DNA of 12,957 nt, taken from assembly GCA_021805585.1 (NCBI GenBank), contig JAJZEY010000353.1, forward strand, positions 1 to 12,957, written 5' to 3'. Shown piece by piece: positions 6,587 to 12,957 of this stretch. The stretch comes from Planctomycetota bacterium. GTDB taxonomy: Bacteria; Planctomycetota; Phycisphaerae; WQYP01. The notes beneath the pieces are model-generated. The model had not been told where the DNA came from. It was given only the letters and a program-made list of their open reading frames with translations, and did no database searches. Each line of letters starts with the position of its first letter. Within the stretch, counting starts at the first letter, position 1. The translations under genes and the position numbers were made by a program.

Positions 6587-7909
6587 ATGGAGCCGGATAT
6601 TTCACTTTTAGGTGAATTGGGTAATACCTCGATCGTTGGATTGCAGTGGGGGGATGAGGGCAAAGGGAAGATTGTAGACCTTTTAACCGGGCGATTCGAC
6701 TTTGCCATCCGCTGGAACGGAGGGTCCAACGCGGGCCATTCGGTTAAAGTGGGGGATAAAAAATATGCTTTCCACCTGATCCCCAGCGGTATTTTACGCA
6801 CCAAATGCACCTGCGTACTGGCCAACGGCGTGGTCATTGACCCCATTGCACTGCTGGCGGAAATGGACCAATTGGCCGGCCAGGGGGTGGAAATCGGCGA
6901 TAATTTTAGAATTTCTTCCCAGGCACATGTGGTTTTGCCCTACCACAAGCAACAGGACCAGCTTTCAGAAACCCGCCTGGCTGCGGGAAAAATCGGCACC
7001 ACTGCCCGCGGCATCGGCCCATGCTATGCGGACAAGGCCAGTCGCACCGGGGCGGTGCGCATGGTCGATTTGCTGGATGATCTTCGCCTGGCCGATAAAA
7101 TTCAACGAATTACAGAAGAAAAAAATGCCCTGTTCGCCGCGCTTTATGGCACTGCGCCGCTAAACTGGCGCGATATTTTTGAACAGACCCGCGATTGCGG
7201 CCAGCAGCTGCGCCCCCACGTCTGCAATACTACGCAGCTCCTGCATAACGCCCTGGAGCACAACCAGCGGCTGTTGTTTGAAGGGGCTAACGCCGTTCTG
7301 CTGGACCTTGACCATGGCACGTTCCCGTTCGTTACCAGCAGCAATTGCGGTACCGGATTAAGCGCCGGTTCCGGCGTACCGGCCACCAGACTTAACACCA
7401 TTCTGGGTGTCGTGAAGGCCTATTGCAGCCGCGTAGGCGGCGGACCGTTCCCTACGGAACAGGACAACGAAATTGGCGAAAAAATTCGCCGGCGCGGCAA
7501 CGAATATGGCACCACCACCGGACGACCGCGCCGTTGCGGCTGGCTGGACCTGGTGGCACTGCGGTATGCCGCCCGAATTTGTGGCGTGACCGGTTTGTGC
7601 ATCATGCTGCTGGATGTGCTGGCCACGTTTGATACGCTTAAGGTTTGCACCGCCTACGAAATTGATGGCAAACGTACGGACTGGTTTGAACCCGACGCAC
7701 TGGAACTGGCCAAGGCTGTGCCGATTTACGAAGAATTGCCCGGCTGGCACGCGCCGCTGGATCAGTTGGAATCCGTTGACGTCCTGCCCCCGCAGGCCCG
7801 CCGCTATCTGGACCGCATAGAATCGTTTGTGCGCGTGCCGGTGCGTGTGGTAAGCGTAGGTCCCGCGAGGCATCAGACGCTTATTACCGGTGCCGCTAAA
7901 GCCGTTTAG
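6587..7909 (+). CDS. purA: Adenylosuccinate synthetase
   Basis: This cytosolic enzyme joins IMP and aspartate using GTP to form adenylosuccinate, the first committed step to AMP. The ATG at 6587 gives 440 residues, close to the family's usual 425-440, with TAAGG 6 bases upstream; upstream in-frame starts at 6464 and 6509 would add sequence without family character. Landmarks are LQWGDEGKGK (19-28, P-loop with catalytic D23), GGSNAGHS (45-52, catalytic H51), GTTARGIGP (137-145), DKASRTG (149-155), LFEGANAVLLDLDHGTFPFV (230-249), VGGGPFPTE (283-291), TTGRPRRCGWLD (310-321) and SVGPARHQT (423-431). Three spots differ from the E. coli enzyme: GAQG is GANA (Q224 to N235), TKLD is MLLD (K331 to L341, a guanine-contact position) and GPDR is GPAR. 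These may be lineage-typical; the catalytic pair is intact. It leads a probable purA-uppS-panB transcript. Confidence 0.94.
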   Translation: MEPDISLLGELGNTSIVGLQWGDEGKGKIVDLLTGRFDFAIRWNGGSNAGHSVKVGDKKYAFHLIPSGILRTKCTCVLANGVVIDPIALLAEMDQLAGQGVEIGDNFRISSQAHVVLPYHKQQDQLSETRLAAGKIGTTARGIGPCYADKASRTGAVRMVDLLDDLRLADKIQRITEEKNALFAALYGTAPLNWRDIFEQTRDCGQQLRPHVCNTTQLLHNALEHNQRLLFEGANAVLLDLDHGTFPFVTSSNCGTGLSAGSGVPATRLNTILGVVKAYCSRVGGGPFPTEQDNEIGEKIRRRGNEYGTTTGRPRRCGWLDLVALRYAARICGVTGLCIMLLDVLATFDTLKVCTAYEIDGKRTDWFEPDALELAKAVPIYEELPGWHAPLDQLESVDVLPPQARRYLDRIESFVRVPVRVVSVGPARHQTLITGAAKAV

Positions 7910-7912
7910 CGC

Positions 7913-7932
7913 GGTTTGGCATGGTTTGGCAT
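7913..7932 (+). repeat. Tandem 10-base repeat between purA and uppS
   Basis: GTTTGGCATG occurs twice head-to-tail, starting 4 bases past the purA stop. A 12-base match, CATGGTTTGGCA (7920-7931), recurs at 10050-10061. A small hairpin, CCGGCG-AAA-CGCCGG, follows at 7949-7963. Function unknown; it could be local slippage. Confidence 0.4.
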
Positions 7933-7995
7933 GGATCGCAGCATTGCCCCGGCGAAACGCCGGCGCGGCGTGCGATCAGAACAGTCGGAAATATC

Positions 7996-8790
7996 ATGCG
8001 GACGAAAACACCCATTGCATTGCCGGATATTCCGGTCGCCTCCGTTGCGGAAAACCGTCCGCGGCACGTTGCCATTATTATGGATGGCAATGGCCGCTGG
8101 GCGCAACGGCTGGGCAAGCCGCGAACCGTCGGCCATCGACAGGGGGCGAATACCGCTCATGAAATCATTGAACATGCGGCCCGGCTGAAGCTGGACCAAT
8201 TAACGCTGTACAGTTTTTCGATTGAAAATTGGCGCCGCCCGGCTGACGAAGTTGCCACGCTGATGAATCTGTATCTGGAATACCTGCGGTCGCAGCGACA
8301 ATTGATGATGGAAAACAACATCCGGTTCCGGCAGATCGGCCGACGCGATGGCCTGCCCGCTGAAGTTCTGCGTGAAATAGATGAGACCATGGCCGCTCTG
8401 GACGCAAATACCGGAATGACACTTTGCCTGGCGGTAAATTATGGCGCACGGGCGGAACTCGTGGATGCGGCCCGCGCCATTGCCCGCCGCATCGCCACCG
8501 GCGAACTTGCGCCCGACGCAATCGACGAGCGGTTAATTCAGGACAATTTATATACCCGCGGAATGCCCGATCCGGATTTGTTAATTCGCACCGCCGGGGA
8601 AATGCGGATCAGTAATTTTCTCCTTTGGCAGATCAGTTACGCCGAATTGTATGTGACCAATGTCTGCTGGCCTGAATTTACCGCAGCGCATTTTGATGAA
8701 GCGCTGGCCACCTATGCGCGCCGCCAGCGGCGGTTCGGCGGCCTGGAAGCAAGTTCGGAAACGTCCCCCGGACCGTCGGAAATAACCTGA
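7996..8790 (+). CDS. uppS: Isoprenyl transferase (undecaprenyl diphosphate synthase)
   Basis: This membrane-associated cis-prenyltransferase extends farnesyl diphosphate with isopentenyl diphosphate units to make the C55 lipid carrier used for peptidoglycan, O-antigen and other envelope polymers. The ATG at 7996 gives 264 residues, near the usual 245-260; the first 20 residues form a short variable tail. The ribosome binding site is weak (CGGAA), and an in-frame start 25 codons upstream gives only low-complexity sequence. Conserved blocks are RHVAIIMDGNGRWA (23-36, catalytic Mg-binding D30), GHRQGANT (46-53), LTLYSFSIENWRRP (69-82), PDLLIRTAGEMRISNFLLWQ (193-212) and SYAELY (214-219). The last two carry the RTxGExRxSNFLLWQ signature of the family. 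The gap of 86 bases to purA and 87 to panB, on one strand, suggests co-transcription. Confidence 0.95.
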   Translation: MRTKTPIALPDIPVASVAENRPRHVAIIMDGNGRWAQRLGKPRTVGHRQGANTAHEIIEHAARLKLDQLTLYSFSIENWRRPADEVATLMNLYLEYLRSQRQLMMENNIRFRQIGRRDGLPAEVLREIDETMAALDANTGMTLCLAVNYGARAELVDAARAIARRIATGELAPDAIDERLIQDNLYTRGMPDPDLLIRTAGEMRISNFLLWQISYAELYVTNVCWPEFTAAHFDEALATYARRQRRFGGLEASSETSPGPSEIT

Positions 8791-8856
8791 AAAACGCCAC
8801 GGGATTCGTTTTCCAGTGCCCCGATTTTCATTTATCGCACCGCGCCACCCGACACG

Positions 8857-8871
8857 CCGGTGCCACCGGAG
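8857..8871 (+). promoter_or_regulatory. Hairpin overlapping the panB ribosome binding site
   Basis: CCGGT-gcc-ACCGG (8857-8869) forms a 5-base-pair stem whose 3' arm includes the first two G of the GGAG (8868-8871) that lies 6 bases before the panB ATG. Pairing would partly hide the ribosome binding site. The stem is short, so a regulatory role is only a possibility. Confidence 0.3.
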
Positions 8872-8877
8872 ATTATC

Positions 8878-9714
8878 ATGCAGCCGGATCAGCCGAATAT
8901 TCCCGGATTTCATGACCGCATCACACTTGCATCATTGCGGACCATGGTCGCGGAACATAAACCTATCGCCATGCTTACCTGCTACGACCACCCCACGGCC
9001 CGCATTCTGTCCGCCACCGGTTTGCATATTCTGCTGGTCGGAGATTCCGCCGCAACCACCGTGCTTGGCGAAGATTCCACCACAGCCGCCACCTTGGATT
9101 TTATGGTGCTGATCACGCGCGCGGTGCGGCGCGGTGCTCCGAATCCGCTGGTGATGGCCGACATGCCTTTTGCCAGCTATCCGGATATTCCAACGGCATC
9201 ACATAACGCCCGCCGGTTTGTCCAGGATGCCGGGGCGGATGCCGTTAAACTTGAATGCGATGGCCGCCATCTGGAAATCGTCCGTTCCCTGGCGGCTTCG
9301 GGCATCGTGGTTTGTGCGCACCTTGGGTTACTGCCGCAGCGGGCCATTCAGCACGGCGGCTACAAAGCCCAGGGCCGCACTGCCGATGAGGCCGACCGCA
9401 TTGTGCGGGATGCCGCCGCGCTTACAGCCGCCGGCGCGGAATTGATTCTGCTGGAAGCCGTGCCCGATGAAGTCAGCCGCCGGGTCATTGCCGCGGTGAA
9501 CTGTCCCGTGCTCGGTTGCGGTGCCGGGGCGAGCTGCCATGGGCATGTGGTGGTGCTTCACGACATGCTCGGTTTCAATGCCCGCCCCCCACGGTTTGTG
9601 GACAAGCTCGCCGATCTGCCGGCGGTAATAGACCAGGCCGCCCGGGCCTATGTACAAGCCGTAAGCAGTCGCCAATACCCGGCCGACCGCCATGCCTATC
9701 AAATGAAAAAATAG
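8878..9714 (+). CDS. panB: 3-methyl-2-oxobutanoate hydroxymethyltransferase (ketopantoate synthase)
   Basis: This cytosolic Mg-dependent enzyme transfers a hydroxymethyl group from 5,10-methylene-tetrahydrofolate to 2-oxoisovalerate, forming ketopantoate for pantothenate and coenzyme A. The ATG at 8878 is favoured over a GTG six codons upstream because GGAG lies 6 bases before it; the product has 278 residues, a normal length. Landmarks are AMLTCYDHPTAR (31-42), LLVGDSAATTVLGEDST (52-68, metal ligand D56), VMADMPFASY (92-101, metal ligand D95), AGADAVKLE (118-126, metal ligand E126), AHLGLLPQR (147-155), GGYKAQGR (160-167), ILLEAVP (190-196, catalytic-type E193) and VVVLHDMLGF. The loop after GDS reads AATT rather than the more usual LGMV. 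panC and panD are not present nearby. It ends the probable purA-uppS-panB transcript. Confidence 0.94.
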   Translation: MQPDQPNIPGFHDRITLASLRTMVAEHKPIAMLTCYDHPTARILSATGLHILLVGDSAATTVLGEDSTTAATLDFMVLITRAVRRGAPNPLVMADMPFASYPDIPTASHNARRFVQDAGADAVKLECDGRHLEIVRSLAASGIVVCAHLGLLPQRAIQHGGYKAQGRTADEADRIVRDAAALTAAGAELILLEAVPDEVSRRVIAAVNCPVLGCGAGASCHGHVVVLHDMLGFNARPPRFVDKLADLPAVIDQAARAYVQAVSSRQYPADRHAYQMKK

Positions 9715-9715
9715 G

Positions 9716-9747
9716 TTGCCGGGCCACAGTGCCAAATCGCCCGGCAA
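9716..9747 (+). terminator. Stem-loop directly after panB
   Basis: TTGCCGGGC (9716-9724) pairs perfectly with GCCCGGCAA (9739-9747), nine base pairs with a 14-base loop, two bases after the panB stop. No T-run follows, so it may be an inefficient terminator or a 3' protecting hairpin. Confidence 0.45.
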
Positions 9748-10107
9748 TCCGACGAATGCTGGTGGGCCGTTCCTTCCTGATTTACGGGAAAGTCCCCGAT
9801 TGGAGGCATGCGGTGAATGACATTAAGGCCATAAACCGTTCCGTCACCCGCGGATTCACGCGGAGTGCTCCACCAGGGGGACAAAGCCCCGAACAAATCC
9901 GTTGCGCCAACGGTTGTTTGGTTACCGACGAATGGCAGGATTTACAGATATATAATCGGCGCAGTGGCGCTAACCCGATGCATCGGACGGTTCGGCCAAA
10001 GGCGGCTTGCCACAACTCTGCCAACACGGCAGGGCCATCCTTGGCAAAACATGGTTTGGCAGGCATTTGGCACCAATTCAGACCATGGTTGAACGCTGGT
10101 ATAAACG

Positions 10108-10138
10108 CTATAAGACTATATTAATTAAATACTTATAG
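10108..10138. repeat. AT-rich island with inverted repeat
   Basis: CTATAAG (10108-10114) and CTTATAG (10132-10138) flank a 17-base AT-only-like core containing TTAATTAA. The composition contrasts sharply with the GC-rich surroundings. It could be a promoter or operator for the gene at 10320, although no proper -35/-10 pair stands out. Confidence 0.4.
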
Positions 10139-10212
10139 AATATACAATCGCTGCTTTTTAGTTGCGGTACGGGCTTTGCTTGTGTCGGGGGCGGTCAGGC
10201 TGGGCTTTTGAA

Positions 10213-10226
10213 GGCCCTTAAGGGCC
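10213..10226. repeat. 14-base perfect palindrome
   Basis: GGCCCTTAAGGGCC reads the same on both strands, about 94 bases before the start of the receiver-like gene. It may be a regulator binding site in the leader or promoter region. No spacer is present, so it is unlikely to act as an RNA hairpin with an ordinary loop. Confidence 0.35.
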
Positions 10227-10319
10227 ATGATTTGCGCGATAGTGCCGCCACCGGGGTGGCAAAAATCGCAATGAGGGCAAAATGCCATGGAAGTCGGCAG
10301 AAGCCAATGAAGTTTATGC

Positions 10320-10907
10320 ATGAACACGGCGTCGCGACTCAATGTGCTGTTAACCCGACCGGTACCGCCGGCCTCGGTTCGTGTGGATAGCCCACCGCCA
10401 CCGGACTGGCAGGAATTGGTTCGTCAGCTTCTTGCCCCGCTTCAGGTTCAGACCTTTGTGGCGGCGAGTGGTTCGGACGCCCTTGACCTTGTGGAACGCC
10501 ACGTGATGCACCTGGCCGTGGTGGATGCACAAATGCCCCCGGGAAATCAGCCCGCGATGGACGCAATGACCGTCCTGCGGCTGATTCATCGGCTCTCGCG
10601 TCCGGTGCCACGGGGTACGATTGCCGACCATGGCCCGGCGTCGGAAGCGTCGGGTCGGGAACATGCCGAGCCGCGGTCAATTCCCGTAAGCGGATTGACC
10701 GGTGACCGCCACTTGCGGCAGGGCGCTTTTACCGGCGGGCCGCTGGTCATTCTTCTGGTTCGTCGAACCGAAGATCGGCTCATCCGCGAGGCCCTGCGAC
10801 AGGATGTCTTTTCCGTCCTGCCGGACCCCGTGCGGGTCAACGACCTGCTGGATGTGATGGCCAGGGCGTTACGCCGCTGTTATGGCGAAGGCTGGCCGGG
10901 ACGATAA
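10320..10907 (+). CDS. Degenerate response-regulator receiver-like protein
   Basis: The 195-residue product resembles a CheY-like receiver in part. Residues 30-63 (DWQELVRQLLAPLQVQTFVA, then ASGSDALDLVERH) match helix 1 to helix 2, HLAVVDAQMP (64-73) matches the strand 3 phosphoacceptor loop with D69, DAMTVLRLIHRL fits helix 3, and PLVILLVRRTEDRLIREALR (141-160) with SVLPDPVRVNDLLDVMARAL (165-184) fits strand 4 to helix 5. Key residues are missing: no acidic pair after strand 1, no Thr/Ser after strand 4 (VRR), and the conserved Lys of the KP motif is D169. About 50 Pro/Gly/Arg-rich residues (91-140) are inserted before strand 4. No output domain follows. It is probably a cytosolic pseudo-receiver that is not a normal phosphorylation switch. 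The ribosome binding site is weak (GAAG, 7 bases). It lies 135 bases upstream of groES. Family assignment is by motif reading only. Confidence 0.6.
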   Translation: MNTASRLNVLLTRPVPPASVRVDSPPPPDWQELVRQLLAPLQVQTFVAASGSDALDLVERHVMHLAVVDAQMPPGNQPAMDAMTVLRLIHRLSRPVPRGTIADHGPASEASGREHAEPRSIPVSGLTGDRHLRQGAFTGGPLVILLVRRTEDRLIREALRQDVFSVLPDPVRVNDLLDVMARALRRCYGEGWPGR

Positions 10908-10909
10908 AT

Positions 10910-10932
10910 CCGGGCCGGAAAAATCCGCCCGG
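10910..10932 (+). terminator. Stem-loop after the receiver-like gene
   Basis: CCGGG and CCCGG enclose CGGA-AAAA-TCCG, giving a nine-pair stem with one bulged C and an AAAA loop, starting 3 bases past the stop at 10907. No T-run follows. It probably separates this gene from groES. Confidence 0.4.
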
Positions 10933-10967
10933 CCGCGCAGGCCCCTGACGGCGCAAGCAAACTGTAA

Positions 10968-10993
10968 AACAAACCCTGATGTAGGGGTTTGTT
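10968..10993 (+). promoter_or_regulatory. Inverted repeat upstream of groES, candidate operator
   Basis: AACAAACCC (10968-10976) and GGGTTTGTT (10985-10993) form a perfect 9-N8-9 inverted repeat ending 49 bases before the groES ATG. It is not a CIRCE element (TTAGCACTC-N9-GAGTGCTAA), the usual HrcA site. TTGTTA at its right edge and TAGTCT 17 bases on could be a weak promoter, which would place the repeat over the -35 box. Heat-shock control is inferred from position only. Confidence 0.45.
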
Positions 10994-11042
10994 AATTATG
11001 TGGATGTTTAATAGTCTGCTGTTCTTATAAAGGAGAAAACGC

Positions 11043-11336
11043 ATGGCAGCCAGTGTTCGTCCTCTGGGGGACAAAATTCTTCTCAAGCGTACCGAAGCCG
11101 AAAGCGTCACCAAAAGCGGCATCGTGCTGCCGGAAACCGCCAAGGAAAAACCCAAGCGCGGTAAAGTTCTGGCCGTTGGTGATGGCAAATTGCTGGACAG
11201 CGGCGACCGCGCCAAGTTCCAGGTGAAAAAGGGCGATGAAGTTATTTTCGCCAGCTACGCCGGTACGGAAATTAAGGTGGATGGCGAAGAACTTCTGATC
11301 TTAAGCGAAGAAGAAGTTCTGGCCGTCGTGGAATAA
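11043..11336 (+). CDS. groES: Co-chaperonin GroES (Hsp10)
   Basis: GroES forms the heptameric lid of the GroEL folding chamber in the cytosol. The 97 residues are the standard length and begin SVRPLGDKILLKR (4-16). The mobile loop (about 17-34) carries SGIVLP with the hydrophobic IVL tripeptide (27-29) that docks on GroEL, followed by TAKEKPKRGKVLAVGDG (32-48), VKKGDEVIFASYAGTEIKVD (61-80), GEELLIL (81-87) and the C-terminal EEEVLAVVE. AAGGAG lies 7 bases before the ATG. It lies 119 bases upstream of groEL, and a terminator-like hairpin lies between the two genes. The upstream inverted repeat (10968-10993) may control it. Confidence 0.97.
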   Translation: MAASVRPLGDKILLKRTEAESVTKSGIVLPETAKEKPKRGKVLAVGDGKLLDSGDRAKFQVKKGDEVIFASYAGTEIKVDGEELLILSEEEVLAVVE

Positions 11337-11358
11337 GCCGCCCGCGCCGCGACCGGGG

Positions 11359-11388
11359 CATTGCCGCCGTTGGCGGCAGTGCGTTGTT

Positions 11389-11390
<2 letters not shown>
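11359..11390 (+). terminator. Intrinsic terminator or attenuator between groES and groEL
   Basis: CATTGCCGCC-GTT-GGCGGCAGTG (11359-11381) forms a 10-pair stem with one G-T wobble and a 3-base loop, followed by CGTTGTTTT. It lies 23 bases past the groES stop. Stem strength and the T-run fit a Rho-independent terminator, which would uncouple or lower groEL read-through. Confidence 0.6.

Positions 11391-12957
<1,567 letters not shown>

Larger units (their letters stand above)
9748..10319. other. Gene-free spacer rich in short inverted repeats
   Basis: No protein I recognise is encoded here on either strand. What can be seen: three small hairpins in a row (CCGCG/CGCGG at 9848-9863, GGGG/CCCC at 9876-9890, CCGTTG/CAACGG at 9899-9913); a 12-base palindrome CCGATGCATCGG (9975-9986); five TTGGCA or TGCCAA-like hexamers between 10007 and 10072; an AT-rich island (10108-10145); and a 14-base palindrome (10213-10226). 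A 10-base direct repeat CCGACGAATG occurs at 9749 and 9925. This could hold an unrecognised structured RNA, a regulatory region for the gene at 10320, or decayed sequence. Confidence 0.4.

Noticed and set aside
9786..9800. GGGAAAGTCC resembling the conserved start of RNase P RNA
   Set aside because: None of the other RNase P conserved blocks was found downstream, so the match is probably accidental.
9782..10066. Minus-strand frame with a CKSCH heme-like motif
   Set aside because: Single CxxCH in a low-complexity context, no signal peptide and no ribosome binding site; likely chance.
10133..10288. Short minus-strand frame with FCPHCDFCHPGGG, a zinc-ribbon-like Cys cluster
   Set aside because: No ribosome binding site, no recognised family, and the rest of the 51 residues is featureless. 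A decayed transposase fragment is possible but unsupported.

Overview
The window looks like chromosomal core genome from a Planctomycetota bacterium, most plausibly a Phycisphaerae-type lineage. This is inferred from the combination of two exported proteins with C-terminal PEP-CTERM sorting tails, a pseudopilin with an [15 protein letters not shown] leader and a planctomycete-style HG...FFDGHV C-terminus, moderately high GC, and clear AGGAGG-type ribosome binding sites before most genes. No tRNA, rRNA, CRISPR array, insertion sequence or phage gene was seen.

Layout. Bases 1-6077 are read on the minus strand: the N-terminal part of a multi-pass membrane protein (probably a CPBP-type intramembrane protease, cut by the window edge), xylulokinase (xylB), a frameshifted remnant of an exported protein gene, two PEP-CTERM proteins each followed by a perfect stem-loop, and a pseudopilin-like H-X-DG protein with a recognisable promoter and a long structured leader. 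Bases 6587-12957 are read on the plus strand: purA, uppS and panB (closely spaced, probably one transcript), a roughly 600-base gene-free stretch rich in short inverted repeats, a degenerate response-regulator-like protein, groES, and groEL (cut by the right edge). The strands diverge in the 6078-6586 interval.

How the genes fit together. The left half is surface and secretion oriented: exosortase-type cargo and a type II secretion/type IV pilus-like subunit, with none of the sorting or assembly machinery in the window. The right half is housekeeping: AMP synthesis, the undecaprenyl lipid carrier for envelope polymers, pantothenate synthesis, and the GroES/GroEL chaperonin. groES and groEL are separated by a good intrinsic-terminator-like hairpin whose T-run overlaps a TTGACA box, which suggests the two genes can be expressed separately.

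I did not find a convincing new multi-gene system. The points most worth a second look are the groES-groEL junction, the non-CIRCE inverted repeat before groES, the receiver-like protein that lacks conserved switch residues and carries an insert, the pseudopilin leader, the stretched H-X15-DG motif, the decayed gene at 2143-2735, and the structured spacer at 9715-10319.
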